11,497 nt of DNA from Alphaproteobacteria bacterium. GTDB taxonomy: Bacteria; Pseudomonadota; Alphaproteobacteria; Acetobacterales; Acetobacteraceae. A program made the position numbers and the translations under genes. This document shows, piece by piece, positions 1 to 8,420 of the stretch (position 1 is its first letter; each line of letters starts with the position of its first letter). The stretch covers positions 1-11,497 of the forward strand of contig JAAFHD010000077.1 of the NCBI GenBank assembly GCA_013298245.1. Direction: 5' to 3'. The notes under the pieces are model-generated. The model was not told the DNA's origin and made no database searches. It saw nothing but the letters and a program-made list of their open reading frames with translations.

Positions 1-79
1 CCGCGTGGTCGAGCCCGCCGGCAGCATGCTGGGCGGCCATGGCAGCGCGCTGGCCCCACCGGTGCCGATCGCCCGATGA
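1..79 (+). CDS. C-terminal end of the gene upstream of ftsI (FtsL position), partial
   Basis: An open frame enters from the left edge (first full codon at 2) and ends at the TGA at 77-79. It leaves 25 residues ending in PPVPIAR, rich in Gly, Ala and Pro. Its stop overlaps the ftsI start as ATGA, so it belongs to the same transcript. In the dcw cluster of alphaproteobacteria the gene directly before ftsI is normally the small bitopic division protein FtsL, which joins FtsB and FtsQ to activate FtsW-FtsI. That identity rests on position alone. The visible tail has no diagnostic motif, and the membrane segment and coiled coil of FtsL would lie outside the window. Low-complexity tails of this kind are common and poorly conserved. 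Confidence 0.55.
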   Translation, partial: RVVEPAGSMLGGHGSALAPPVPIAR

Positions 80-2064
80 CCGAAGACACGCGCATCCCGC
101 AGGCCCCTGATGCCGACGCCCTGCCGCAGGGCCGTGGCTATGGCCGCCCCATCGGCACCGAGATGGTGCGCATGGGCCCGATGCCCGGCCCCACAGTGTT
201 GGGCCCGGCGCTGTCACGCGGACGGGTGATGTGCGCGATCGCGGGCTTCGGCGTGCTGTTCGCCGCCGTCGGATTCAAGCTGGCGGATGCGACGATCTTC
301 TCGCCCATGCTGCCGCGCAGCGCGAGCATCGCGGCCCGCACCGCCGTGGCCGACACCGCCGTCACGCGCGCCGAAATCACCGACCGCAACGGCGAAGCAC
401 TGGCGGTGTCCGTGCGCGGCATCGCGCTGTTCGCGCAGCCCGAGCACATCGATGACCCAAGCCGCGTCGCGCATCAGCTGCACGCGATCCTGCCGCATCT
501 CTCGCCCGAATTCATCCATGAGCGGCTGAACTACAACATGCCGGTGGTCTACCTGGACCGCTTCATCACCGCCGAACAGCAGGGCCGCATCACCGCGCTG
601 GGTCATATCGGGCTTGGCTTCGAACCCGCAGAACGCCGCCAATATCCGCGCGGGCGCGAAGCCGCGCACGTCATCGGCAGTGTGGGCGCGGACAACATCG
701 CGCGCGGCGGCGTGGAGCAGTATTTCGACGAACGCCTGATCGCCAGCCGGCAGACCTTGCGCCTCTCTCTCGACATCCGCATCCAGCGCGAAATGCGCGA
801 GGCGGTGGAAGCGCAGCGCGCGCATTTCAGCGCGCTCGGCGGTGCCGCGGTGATGATGGACATGCGCACCGGCGAAGTGCTGGGCATGGTCTCTAACCCG
901 GATTTTTCCGCAGCCGACCTGTCCACCGCGACGGGTGCGGCGCTGTTCAACCGCATCACCACCGGCGTCTATGAACCAGGCTCCACGCTGAAGGTTTTGA
1001 CCGCCGCGATGGCGCTGGATTCCGGTGCCGTGAACATCAACACCGGCTATGACGCATCGCGCCCCATCCAGCTGCCGCAGGGCCGTTTGATCCGCGATTT
1101 CCGTGGCCAGAATCGCTGGTTGACCGTGCCGGAAATCGTCACCCATTCGTCCAATATCGGCACCGCGCATATGGCGATGGCGTTGGGTCGCCGCCGCCAC
1201 CACGAATACCTGCAGCGCATGGGCATGCTGGAACGCCCGACGCTGGAACTGCCCGGCATGGCGCGGCCCTTGTTCCCGCGCCAGCGCGACTGGTCGGATG
1301 TGTCCACCATGACCATCGGCTATGGCCACGGCATCGCGGTGACACCCTTGCAGGTGCTGACCGCGATCGCCGGCGTCGCCAATGGCGGCGTGATGGTGCG
1401 CCCCACCTTGGTCGCGCATGACCCCGCGACACCGCCGCCGGAAGGCACGCGCATCATCAGCGAACGCACCTCCGACACTATGCGCCGCATCATGCGCCTG
1501 GCGGTCACGCATGGCTCCGGCTCGCGCGCCGATGCGCCCGGATTTTTCGTCGGCGGCAAGACCGGCACGGCGCAGAAATTGAACGAGCGCGGGCAATACA
1601 TGGTGGGCCGCAGCGTGACGTCTTTCGTTGGCGTCTTCCCCATCCATGAACCGCGCTACGCGCTGTATGTGATGCTGGACGAACCGCGCGCGCGCGCCGA
1701 AACCCAGGGCCATGCGACGGCGGGCTGGATCGCCGCACCACTCTATCGCCGCATCGTCGAACGCACCGCGCCCATCCTGGGTCTGACGCCCGAGATCGAG
1801 CCGCGCGCCAGCGCCATCCAGGCGCGGCTGTCCATGCCGCTGGGTGGGCGCGGCCCGGCGCCGCCGTCGCGCGTGCAGCCAGGTGCATCGGCGCCAACAC
1901 CCGCTGCGCCGGCGCCCGCGCAACGCGCACCGGTCAGCGCAGCACCCAGCCCGGATGCGCCAAGCCCCACCATCCGCCGCACCGATGCCCCCGTGCCGGG
2001 TCCGCGCATGTCCCTCGTGAGCCACACTCCCACCCCGCGGGAGATTGGCCATGCGCCTCGATGA
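76..2064 (+). CDS. ftsI: FtsI / PBP3, septal peptidoglycan D,D-transpeptidase (class B PBP)
   Basis: A 662-residue class B penicillin-binding protein that crosslinks septal peptidoglycan in the periplasm, working with FtsW. Residues 1-50 form a cytoplasmic N-terminus. One membrane segment at about 51-68 (VMCAIAGFGVLFAAVGF) anchors the protein. The pedestal domain begins near 98 with RAEITDRNGEALA, the usual class B opening. The transpeptidase domain has all three active-site motifs: S303-T-L-K306 with the acylated serine, S358-S-N360, and K495-T-G497 followed by TAQ. Residues from about 590 to the end are a Pro/Ala/Arg-rich low-complexity tail beyond the enzyme domain. It makes the protein longer than E. 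coli FtsI (588 aa). The ATG at 76 overlaps the preceding stop as ATGA, with no obvious Shine-Dalgarno, which suggests translational coupling. In-frame ATGs at residues 30, 33 and 36 are alternatives that would still keep the membrane segment. Confidence 0.96.
   Translation: MTEDTRIPQAPDADALPQGRGYGRPIGTEMVRMGPMPGPTVLGPALSRGRVMCAIAGFGVLFAAVGFKLADATIFSPMLPRSASIAARTAVADTAVTRAEITDRNGEALAVSVRGIALFAQPEHIDDPSRVAHQLHAILPHLSPEFIHERLNYNMPVVYLDRFITAEQQGRITALGHIGLGFEPAERRQYPRGREAAHVIGSVGADNIARGGVEQYFDERLIASRQTLRLSLDIRIQREMREAVEAQRAHFSALGGAAVMMDMRTGEVLGMVSNPDFSAADLSTATGAALFNRITTGVYEPGSTLKVLTAAMALDSGAVNINTGYDASRPIQLPQGRLIRDFRGQNRWLTVPEIVTHSSNIGTAHMAMALGRRRHHEYLQRMGMLERPTLELPGMARPLFPRQRDWSDVSTMTIGYGHGIAVTPLQVLTAIAGVANGGVMVRPTLVAHDPATPPPEGTRIISERTSDTMRRIMRLAVTHGSGSRADAPGFFVGGKTGTAQKLNERGQYMVGRSVTSFVGVFPIHEPRYALYVMLDEPRARAETQGHATAGWIAAPLYRRIVERTAPILGLTPEIEPRASAIQARLSMPLGGRGPAPPSRVQPGASAPTPAAPAPAQRAPVSAAPSPDAPSPTIRRTDAPVPGPRMSLVSHTPTPREIGHAPR
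2039..2044 (+). promoter_or_regulatory. Ribosome binding site that selects the murE start
   Basis: GGGAGA lies inside the end of ftsI. Its spacing is 6 nt to the ATG at 2051 but zero to the in-frame TTG at 2045. This favours the ATG as the murE start. Confidence 0.6.
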
Positions 2065-3469
2065 GCTGACGGAAGGCCTGGTCGCCTCGCCGCTCGCGGT
2101 TAGCGGCATCACGGCCGATAGCCGCGCGGTGCGCGCGGGCATGATCTTCGCGGCATTGCCCGGTGCGCGCGCCGATGGGCGCGATTTCATCGGCGCGGCG
2201 GTGGCGGCCGGCGCCGTCGCGGTGCTGGCGCCGCGCGGCACGATGTGGCCCGCCGATGTACCCGCGCGCCCCCTGATCGAAGCAGATGATCCGCGCCGCA
2301 TGCTGGCGCTGTTCGCGGCACGCATGGCGGGCGCACAACCCGCGATGGTGGTCGCCGTCACCGGCACCAACGGCAAGACCAGCACGGTGGATTTCCTGCG
2401 TCAGTTCTGGGGCGCGCGCGGCGCCAGCCTTGGCACTTTGGGCCTTGTGGCACCTGGCTTTCCGCAAGGCGACAGCCTGACCACGCCCGACCCCGTCACG
2501 CTGCACGGCACGCTCGCATCACTGGCGCGCGCGGGCATCACGCATCTGGCGATGGAGGCATCATCGCACGGCCTGGACCAGCGCCGCCTCGATGGCGTGC
2601 GGCTGGCGGCGGCCGGGTTTTCCAACCTGACGCGCGACCACCTGGACTACCACGGCAGCATGCACGCCTACCGCGCCGCCAAGCTGCGCCTATTCGACAC
2701 GCTGCTGCCCGAAGGTTCGCTTGCCGCGCACAGCACCACGCTGGATGCCGAGACGCAGGCCGCACTGCGCGCCATCGCCGTGCGCCGCAACCTGCGGCTG
2801 ATCGCCGCCGGCGAGGGCGATGCCGCCATCCGCATCATCGCCGCGCGCCCCCTACCCGCCGGCCAGGCGCTGACCCTGGACGTGCATGGCACGCGCGCCG
2901 AAGCGGCGCTGCCCCTGCCCGGCCGTTTCCAGGCCGACAATGTCGTGCTGGCGATGGCGCTGGCCGACATGCCCGTCGCCGCGCTGCTGGCAGCACTGCC
3001 CGGCCTGCATGGCGTGCGCGGCCGCATGGAGCTGGCCGCCGAAACCCGCGGCGCCGCCGCCTATGTGGACTTCGCGCACACGCCCGACGCGCTGGAACGC
3101 GTGCTGTTGGCGCTGCGCCCGCACACGGCCGGCAAACTGTTCTGCGTCTTCGGCGCCGGCGGTGATCGTGATACCGGCAAGCGGCCGCTGATGGGCGCGG
3201 TGGTCGCGCGCCTGGCCGACCGCGCCATCATCACCGACGACAACCCGCGCAGTGAAAACCCGGCACTGATCCGCGCCGCGATCCGCGCCGCCTGCCCCGA
3301 TACGCTGGAGATCGGCGACCGCCGCGCCGCCATCGCCGCCGCGCTGGATGAATTGCGCGCAGGCGATGTGCTGGTGGTCGCCGGCAAGGGCCATGAAAGC
3401 GGGCAGACCGCGCAGGGCATCACCACGCCCTTCGACGACGCGGCCGTCATCCGGGAATTGGTGGCATGA
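2051..3469 (+). CDS. murE: MurE, UDP-MurNAc-L-Ala-D-Glu:meso-diaminopimelate ligase
   Basis: A cytoplasmic Mur ligase of 472 residues that adds the third stem-peptide residue using ATP. Domain 1 (about 1-85) binds the UDP substrate and includes the family sequence ITADSRAVRAGMIFAALPG. The P-loop is T104-G-T-N-G-K109-T. S171-S-H-G follows, and K211 in YRAAKLRLF matches the carbamylated lysine that holds Mg2+. D397-N-P-R400 is the signature of enzymes selecting meso-diaminopimelate rather than L-lysine, so the wall is predicted to be DAP-type. GAGGDRDTGKRP and VAGKGHE in the C-terminal domain are also typical. The ATG at 2051 overlaps the last 14 nt of ftsI. An in-frame TTG at 2045 would add two residues but sits directly on the ribosome binding site. 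The gene ends in an ATGA overlap with murF. Confidence 0.96.
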   Translation: MRLDELTEGLVASPLAVSGITADSRAVRAGMIFAALPGARADGRDFIGAAVAAGAVAVLAPRGTMWPADVPARPLIEADDPRRMLALFAARMAGAQPAMVVAVTGTNGKTSTVDFLRQFWGARGASLGTLGLVAPGFPQGDSLTTPDPVTLHGTLASLARAGITHLAMEASSHGLDQRRLDGVRLAAAGFSNLTRDHLDYHGSMHAYRAAKLRLFDTLLPEGSLAAHSTTLDAETQAALRAIAVRRNLRLIAAGEGDAAIRIIAARPLPAGQALTLDVHGTRAEAALPLPGRFQADNVVLAMALADMPVAALLAALPGLHGVRGRMELAAETRGAAAYVDFAHTPDALERVLLALRPHTAGKLFCVFGAGGDRDTGKRPLMGAVVARLADRAIITDDNPRSENPALIRAAIRAACPDTLEIGDRRAAIAAALDELRAGDVLVVAGKGHESGQTAQGITTPFDDAAVIRELVA

Positions 3470-4809
3470 CCGCGCTGTGGACGAGCGCCGAATTGCGCGC
3501 CGCAACGCATGGCCGGTTGGCGGCGGATGTCGCCGTGCAGCGCGTGATGTTCGACAGCCGGCAGGTCGCGACCGGCGACCTGTTCGTGGCGCTGCGTGCC
3601 GCGCGCGACGGGCATGATTTCATCCCCTCTGCGTTTGCCGCTGGTGCGGCCGTCGTGATGGCCGAACATGGCGATGATCCGCGCATGCTGATCGTGCCGG
3701 AAACCCTGGCAGGGCTGCACGCCTTGGGCGCCGCCGCGCGCGCGCGCAGCACCGCGCGCATCGCCGCCGTCACGGGCAGCGTGGGCAAGACGACGGTGAA
3801 GGAAATGCTGCGCGTCGCACTGTCGGCCTTTGGCACCACGCATGCGGCGGCCGCCAGCTTCAACAACCATATCGGCGTGCCGGCGACGCTGGCGAACATG
3901 CCGCGCGACACCGCGTTCGCGGCGATCGAAATCGGCATGAACAACCGGGGCGAAATCGCGCCTCTGGCACGGCTGGCGCGCCCGCATGTCGCGATCATCA
4001 CCACGGTCGGCACAGCGCATCTGGGCCGCCTTGGTTCGCGCACGGAAATCGCCGCCGAGAAGGGCGACATCATGCTGGGCCTGGATGCGCACGGCACCGC
4101 CATCCTGCCCGCCGACAGCGATTTTCTCGACATGCTGCGCGCGCGTGCGCCGCGCGCACTGTCCTTCGGTGAAGCGCCCAGCGCCGACATCCGTCTGCTG
4201 GACTACACAGGCGGTGCAGCAAACGGCACGGCGCGCATCGCAACACCAGGCGGAGAGGTCACGCTTCACCTCTCGCAACCCGGCCGCCATGTCGCGGTGA
4301 ATGCCTGCGCAGTGCTGGCCGCCTGCCATGCGCTGGGCCTGGATGTTGCGCGCGCCGCCGCAGCGCTGACAGGCTTTGGCGCGGGCGCCGGCCGCGGCGC
4401 ACGCCGCAGGATCGCGGTGCCCGGCGGCACTGCGCTGTTGCTGGACGAAAGCTACAACGCATCGGACGCATCCGTGCGCGCCACTTTGGCCGTACTGGCG
4501 GCCCAGCCAGGCCGGCGCATCGCCGTGCTGGGAGACATGCTGGAACTCGGCGATGAAGGCCCACCCATGCACAACGCGCTGGCCCCGCTGGTGGCCGAAT
4601 CGGCAGACCTGATCTACGCGTGCGGCCCGCTGATGACCGGCATGTTCCAGGCGCTGCCGCCCGCCAAACAAGGCGCCGCCGCGCCGGATTCAGCAACCCT
4701 CGCGCCGCTGCTGCGCGCTGCCCTCAGGCCGGGTGATTCCGTGCTGGTCAAGGGCAGCCTCGGCATGCGGATGGCCATCATCATCCAAGCCCTGGACCAC
4801 CCCGCATGA
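3466..4809 (+). CDS. murF: MurF, UDP-MurNAc-tripeptide:D-Ala-D-Ala ligase
   Basis: A 447-residue cytoplasmic ligase, close to E. coli MurF in length. It completes the UDP-MurNAc-pentapeptide by adding the D-Ala-D-Ala dipeptide with ATP. The N-terminal substrate domain (about 1-80) contains [17 protein letters not shown], resembling the same region of MurE and reflecting shared ancestry of the ligases. The P-loop is G104-S-V-G-K108-T-T followed by VKEML, the MurF form. N133-N-H135 in [21 protein letters not shown]327-E-S-Y-N-A-S333 and G356-D-M-LELG are further family marks. The start ATG at 3466 overlaps the murE stop as ATGA, with GGGA at 3453-3456 about 9 nt upstream as a plausible ribosome binding site. 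The stop overlaps mraY in the same way. The neighbours supply its substrate (MurE) and use its product (MraY). Confidence 0.96.
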   Translation: MTALWTSAELRAATHGRLAADVAVQRVMFDSRQVATGDLFVALRAARDGHDFIPSAFAAGAAVVMAEHGDDPRMLIVPETLAGLHALGAAARARSTARIAAVTGSVGKTTVKEMLRVALSAFGTTHAAAASFNNHIGVPATLANMPRDTAFAAIEIGMNNRGEIAPLARLARPHVAIITTVGTAHLGRLGSRTEIAAEKGDIMLGLDAHGTAILPADSDFLDMLRARAPRALSFGEAPSADIRLLDYTGGAANGTARIATPGGEVTLHLSQPGRHVAVNACAVLAACHALGLDVARAAAALTGFGAGAGRGARRRIAVPGGTALLLDESYNASDASVRATLAVLAAQPGRRIAVLGDMLELGDEGPPMHNALAPLVAESADLIYACGPLMTGMFQALPPAKQGAAAPDSATLAPLLRAALRPGDSVLVKGSLGMRMAIIIQALDHPA

Positions 4810-5894
4810 TCCCGTTGCTGGCAGCACCTTTCGCGGATGATTTCATCCTGTTCAATCTGGCGCGCTACACGACGTTCCGCGCGGGTGCGGCCTGCATGAC
4901 GGCGTTGTTCGTCGCGCTGATCTTCGGCGGGCGCATCATCGAATGGCTGCGCAGTTTCCAACCCGCCGGCCAGCCCATTCGCGAAGACGGCCCGCAATCG
5001 CACCTGATCACCAAGAAGGGCACGCCGACCATGGGCGGCGTGATGATTTTGCTGGCGTTGACGCTGGGCGTGCTGCTGTGGGCGGATCTGCGCAACGGCT
5101 TCATCTGGGCGGTGCTGTTCGTCACTCTGGGCTACGGCGCGCTGGGTTTCTGGGATGACTGGTTGAAGGTCACGAAGCGCAACTCCAAGGGCGTCTCATC
5201 GCGCATGAAGCTGCTGGTGCAGGGCGGCATCGGCCTGGTCGGCGCGGTGTGGATCATCGCGCTGCTGCCGAATGATTTGCAGACGAATCTGGCGGTGCCG
5301 ATCTTCAAGGATTTCCTGGTCCCCTTCTCCATCCTGTTCCCCTTCGTCGCCATGTTCGTGATGATGGGCGCGTCCAATTCGGTAAACCTGACCGATGGCC
5401 TGGACGGGCTGGCGATCGTGCCGGTGATGATCGCGGCGACCGTCTTCGGGCTGATCGCATATCTGGTGGGCAACCGCATTTTCGCCGACTACCTGCAACT
5501 GCACGGCGTGCCGGGCGTGGGCGAATTGGCGGTGTTCTGCTCCGCGCTGATCGGCGCTTCGCTTGGGTTTCTGTGGTACAACGCGCCACCCGCCGCGGTG
5601 TTCATGGGTGACACTGGCAGCCTGGCCCTGGGCGGCGCGCTGGGCGCCATCGCGGTCGCCACCAAGCACGAAATCGTGCTGGCCATCGTGGGCGGGTTGT
5701 TCGTGGTGGAAACGCTCTCCGTCATCATCCAGGTCTTCTGGTTCAAGCGCACCGGGCGGCGCGTTTTCCTGATGGCGCCGCTGCACCATCACTTCGAGAA
5801 AAAGGGCTGGGCGGAACCCACCATCGTCATCCGCTTCTGGATCATCGCGATGGTGTTGGCGCTGGTCGGGCTGTCGACGTTGAAGATCCGATGA
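4806..5894 (+). CDS. mraY: MraY, phospho-MurNAc-pentapeptide translocase (lipid I synthase)
   Basis: A 362-residue polytopic inner-membrane enzyme, about the length of E. coli MraY (360). It transfers phospho-MurNAc-pentapeptide from UDP to undecaprenyl phosphate, giving lipid I on the cytoplasmic face. Hydrophobic stretches run through the protein in line with the ten membrane helices of the family. Conserved elements are KKGTPTMGG near the N-terminus, D117-D118 in FWDDWLKV, N194-LTD-GLD200 (Mg2+ and nucleotide binding), D269 in [11 protein letters not shown], and the histidine triplet H327-H329 in HHHFEKKGW. All of the key acidic residues are present. The ATG at 4806 overlaps the murF stop as ATGA. 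No strong ribosome binding site is visible, so coupling to murF translation is likely. Its stop overlaps the first ATG of murD. Confidence 0.97.
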   Translation: MIPLLAAPFADDFILFNLARYTTFRAGAACMTALFVALIFGGRIIEWLRSFQPAGQPIREDGPQSHLITKKGTPTMGGVMILLALTLGVLLWADLRNGFIWAVLFVTLGYGALGFWDDWLKVTKRNSKGVSSRMKLLVQGGIGLVGAVWIIALLPNDLQTNLAVPIFKDFLVPFSILFPFVAMFVMMGASNSVNLTDGLDGLAIVPVMIAATVFGLIAYLVGNRIFADYLQLHGVPGVGELAVFCSALIGASLGFLWYNAPPAAVFMGDTGSLALGGALGAIAVATKHEIVLAIVGGLFVVETLSVIIQVFWFKRTGRRVFLMAPLHHHFEKKGWAEPTIVIRFWIIAMVLALVGLSTLKIR

Positions 5895-7276
5895 CGCCGT
5901 CCGATCGCAAAGCGGAGCGAAGCGTGAATCGGCCGGCCGGCCAAGCTTTCGCAGGACAACGCATCGCGGTTGTGGGGCTCGGCAAGGCCGGGCTGCCGGC
6001 GGCGCTGCGCCTGCGTGAATGGGGGGCGGATGTGACCGCCTGGGATGACAAGGAAGCGGCGCGCGATGAAGCGGCGCGCGCAGGGCTGCATGTGGCGGAC
6101 CCGGCGGTCGATTTCCGTTTCGATGCGCTGCTGCTCTCGCCCGGAATCCCGCACGAAAGGCCGCGCGCGCACGCCGCCGCGACCGCCGCGCGGCAGGCCG
6201 GCACGCCCATTCTGGTGGACGTCGAATTCCTCTTCCGCGCCGTGCGCGCAGCCGGCAGTGGCGCGCGTTTCGCCGGCATCACCGGCACCAACGGTAAATC
6301 CACCACCACCGCGCTGCTGGGTCACATCCTGGCCCGCGCGGGCCGCCCTGTCGCGGTGGGCGGCAATCTCGGCACCGCCGCGCTGTCCATGCCGATTTTG
6401 CCGGATGATGGCGCCTATGTGCTCGAAATGTCCTCCTACATGCTGGAGCGAATCGACCGCTTGCGATTCAACGTGGCGGTGATGCTGAACCTGACGCCCG
6501 ACCACCTGGACCGCCATGGCGACATGACGGGCTATGCCGCCGCCAAGGCGCGCATCTTCGCGCGCCAGGCGGGCGATGACCTGGCCGTGCTGGGCGATGA
6601 CGATGAATGGACGCGCAGCGTCACGCCGCCCGCGCACACCATGCGGATTTCTGGCGCACATCCCTGCCCCGGCGGCGCCTGGTTCGACGGCGCCGCGTTG
6701 CGCGATGATGCCGGCATCATTCTCGACATGCGCGAGGCCCCCAACCTGACCGGCGCGCATAACGCGCAGAATGCGGCGGCGGCGGCGGTGATGGCGCTGG
6801 CACTTGGCGTGCCGCGCGCGGTGCTGGCCGACGCAATCCGCAGCTATCCCGGCCTGCCGCATCGCCATGAACTGGTTGGCACGATTGGCGGCGTGCGTTT
6901 CATCAACGACAGCAAGGCAACCAATGCCGACAGCACGGCGCGCGCGTTGGAATCCCATGCGCGCGTCGTGTGGATCGCCGGCGGGACCGGCAAGGAAGGC
7001 GGCATCGAGCCGCTGGCGCCGCTGTTCGATCGCATCGCGCACGCCTTCCTGATCGGACGCGACGGCCCCGCCTTCGCCGCCACACTGGCCGCGCACCAGG
7101 TGCCGCACACGCTGCTGACGACGCTCGAGGAAGCGCTGCCCGCCGCGGCCGCCGTTGCCGTTGCCGGCGATGTGGTGCTGCTGTCCCCGGCCGCGGCATC
7201 CTGGGACCAGTTCACCGGCTTCGACCAGCGCGGCGACCGCTTCCGCGCCCTGGTCCGCGCGATGGAGCACACCTGA
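5891..7276 (+). CDS. murD: MurD, UDP-MurNAc-L-alanine:D-glutamate ligase
   Basis: A 461-residue cytoplasmic Mur ligase that adds D-glutamate to UDP-MurNAc-L-Ala. An N-terminal Rossmann-like domain opens with [13 protein letters not shown] at about residues 20-32. The P-loop is T131-G-T-N-G-K136-[13 protein letters not shown] precedes K219 in YAAAKARIF, the candidate carbamylated lysine. N339-D-S-K342 (FINDSKATN) and the C-terminal [12 protein letters not shown] and FDQRGDRF are MurD-specific. Residue 435 in LLSPAAAS is Ala where I recall Cys in many MurDs. The following Ser437 is kept. The ATG at 5891 overlaps the mraY stop as ATGA. However, an in-frame GTG at 5924 has GGAG six bases upstream and would remove an unusual polar 11-residue leader. 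The true start is uncertain between the two. Confidence 0.95.
   Translation: MTPSDRKAERSVNRPAGQAFAGQRIAVVGLGKAGLPAALRLREWGADVTAWDDKEAARDEAARAGLHVADPAVDFRFDALLLSPGIPHERPRAHAAATAARQAGTPILVDVEFLFRAVRAAGSGARFAGITGTNGKSTTTALLGHILARAGRPVAVGGNLGTAALSMPILPDDGAYVLEMSSYMLERIDRLRFNVAVMLNLTPDHLDRHGDMTGYAAAKARIFARQAGDDLAVLGDDDEWTRSVTPPAHTMRISGAHPCPGGAWFDGAALRDDAGIILDMREAPNLTGAHNAQNAAAAAVMALALGVPRAVLADAIRSYPGLPHRHELVGTIGGVRFINDSKATNADSTARALESHARVVWIAGGTGKEGGIEPLAPLFDRIAHAFLIGRDGPAFAATLAAHQVPHTLLTTLEEALPAAAAVAVAGDVVLLSPAAASWDQFTGFDQRGDRFRALVRAMEHT
5914..5917 (+). promoter_or_regulatory. Possible ribosome binding site for an internal murD GTG start
   Basis: GGAG sits 6 nt before an in-frame GTG at 5924. No comparable motif precedes the ATG at 5891. 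If used, it would give a 450-residue MurD and leave a short gap after mraY. Confidence 0.35.
5931..5942 (+). repeat. 12-bp perfect palindrome GGCCGGCCGGCC at the 5' end of murD
   Basis: GGCCGGCCGGCC is its own reverse complement. It encodes part of the Arg-Pro-Ala stretch (residues about 14-17) before the Rossmann fold. No function is evident, and in a sequence this GC-rich it may be chance. Confidence 0.5.
7264..7267 (+). promoter_or_regulatory. Ribosome binding site for ftsW
   Basis: GGAG lies within the last codons of murD, 8 nt before the ATG at 7276. It supports that start over the much longer open frame running upstream to 6970, which is an artefact inside murD. Confidence 0.55.
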
Positions 7277-8412
7277 TGGAAGTCAGCCGTACCGATACAT
7301 CGCTGCTGGGCCGCTGGTGGTGGGGCGTTGATCGCTGGACGATGGCAGCGCTGTTCACGCTGATCATCGCCGGCTGCATCATGGCGATGGCGACCGGCAG
7401 CGCGCGCATGCGCGACATGTCCGCGGTCGCGCAGGTGGTGCGGCAATTGCTGTTCCCCTCGATGGCGGTGGCCTGCATCATTTTCGTCTCGCTGCTGTCG
7501 CCCAAGTGGATCGTGCGGTTGGCGCTGATGGGCGTTGTGGGCGCGCTGCTTTTGACCGCGGCGACGCTGGTGATCGGCACGGAAATCAAAGGCGGGCGGC
7601 GGTGGATTCACTTCGCCGGGCAGTCCATCCAGCCATCGGAATTCGTCAAGCCGATGCTGGCTGTCGCGTGCGCATGGTTGCTGGCGCGCGTGCAGGGGCA
7701 TGGGCGAATCCTGGCGTTTTTCGTGGCCGCGATTCCGGTGGGTGCGGCGATGGTGCTGCTGAAGCAGCAACCGGATATCGGGATGATGGTGGTGGTGGCG
7801 GCGGTCTTCGTCGCGCAGGTCTTCATGTGGGGTTTGCCGCTGCCGCTGGTGGTGCTGGGTGGTGGCGTGTTGGCTGGCGCGGGCGTGCTGGCTTACGCCA
7901 TGTATGGCCATGTGCGGCTGCGCATCGCGACCTGGTGGAATTCGATCTGGGACCCGCAGCCGCCGTCGCTGCCGCCGACGCAGGAAGAGCGTTCGCTGAT
8001 GGCGTTTGGGAATGGCGGCGCCTGGGGTCAGGGCCCGGGTGAGGGCAGCGTGAAGACGCATCTGCCCGATGCCGATGCGGACTTCGTGCTGGCCGTGGTG
8101 GGCGAGGAATTCGGCCTGGTGATGTGCCTGGTGCTGCTGGCGATTTTCGCCTTCGTGGTGCTGCGCGGCATGCTGCGGTTGCTGCAGGAACGCGACATGT
8201 TTGTCGCGCTGGCGGCGACCGGATTGCTAGTGCAATTCGGGCTGCAGGCCTTCATCAATATGGGCAGCACGCTGCGGTTGATTCCGACCAAGGGCATGAC
8301 GCTGCCTTTCGTGAGTTATGGTGGGTCGTCGATGCTGGCGATGGCGATCGGCATGGGCATGCTGTTGGCGCTGACGCGCCGGCGCAGCATCCGCCGCGAC
8401 ATGCCGCAATGA
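7276..8412 (+). CDS. ftsW: FtsW, SEDS-family septal peptidoglycan glycosyltransferase
   Basis: A 378-residue polytopic inner-membrane protein that polymerises lipid II into septal glycan strands together with FtsI. After a cytoplasmic leader of about 24 residues, hydrophobic segments fit the ten-helix SEDS fold. Conserved features are RRWIHFAG from about 108, Q119-PSEF123 with K126, and a long periplasmic loop with GQGPGEGSVKTHLPDADADF. In that loop D269 aligns with the catalytic Asp of SEDS enzymes, and VVGEEFG follows. TKGMTLPFVSYGGSS (S347 to S352) lies near the end. The start ATG shares one base with the murD stop (TGATG). The frame stays open upstream to 6970, but that part is arginine-rich shadow of murD without family similarity. 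It is somewhat shorter than E. coli FtsW (414), the difference being in the termini. Ends in an ATGA sequence overlapping a possible murG start. Confidence 0.95.
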   Translation: MEVSRTDTSLLGRWWWGVDRWTMAALFTLIIAGCIMAMATGSARMRDMSAVAQVVRQLLFPSMAVACIIFVSLLSPKWIVRLALMGVVGALLLTAATLVIGTEIKGGRRWIHFAGQSIQPSEFVKPMLAVACAWLLARVQGHGRILAFFVAAIPVGAAMVLLKQQPDIGMMVVVAAVFVAQVFMWGLPLPLVVLGGGVLAGAGVLAYAMYGHVRLRIATWWNSIWDPQPPSLPPTQEERSLMAFGNGGAWGQGPGEGSVKTHLPDADADFVLAVVGEEFGLVMCLVLLAIFAFVVLRGMLRLLQERDMFVALAATGLLVQFGLQAFINMGSTLRLIPTKGMTLPFVSYGGSSMLAMAIGMGMLLALTRRRSIRRDMPQ

Positions 8413-8417
8413 GGGGG
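8411..8417 (+). promoter_or_regulatory. Strong ribosome binding site that decides the murG start
   Basis: GAGGGGG overlaps the ftsW stop codon and stands 3 nt (from the last G) to 6 nt (from GAGG) before the ATG at 8421. The other candidate ATG at 8409 would place this motif inside the coding region and has nothing similar upstream. Confidence 0.6.
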
Positions 8418-8420
8418 CCG

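Noticed and set aside
214..2385. A 723-codon open frame on the minus strand across ftsI and the murE start
   Set aside because: It lies antisense to clear FtsI and MurE coding sequence. Its translation is rich in Arg, His, Ala and Gly without a recognisable domain, as expected for antisense frames in very GC-rich DNA.
3061..4671. A 536-codon minus-strand open frame across murE/murF
   Set aside because: Antisense shadow of conserved ligase genes, with biased composition and no motif.
6773..6787. Five GCG triplets in a row in murD as a possible slippage tract
   Set aside because: It encodes an alanine run in a region ([10 protein letters not shown]) that is normally Ala-rich in Mur ligases, and short GCG runs are common in this composition.
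5789..7270. A 493-codon minus-strand open frame across murD
   Set aside because: Same explanation: nearly coextensive with MurD on the opposite strand, and low-complexity composition.
6970..7275. Extended N-terminus for FtsW (102 extra codons)
   Set aside because: The extension is an Arg-rich out-of-frame reading of murD. The ATG at 7276 has a ribosome binding site and gives a normal SEDS N-terminus.
8124..8408. Extended N-terminus for MurG (95 extra codons)
   Set aside because: This part is an out-of-frame reading of ftsW. The family N-terminal glycine-rich loop begins just after the ATG at 8421.
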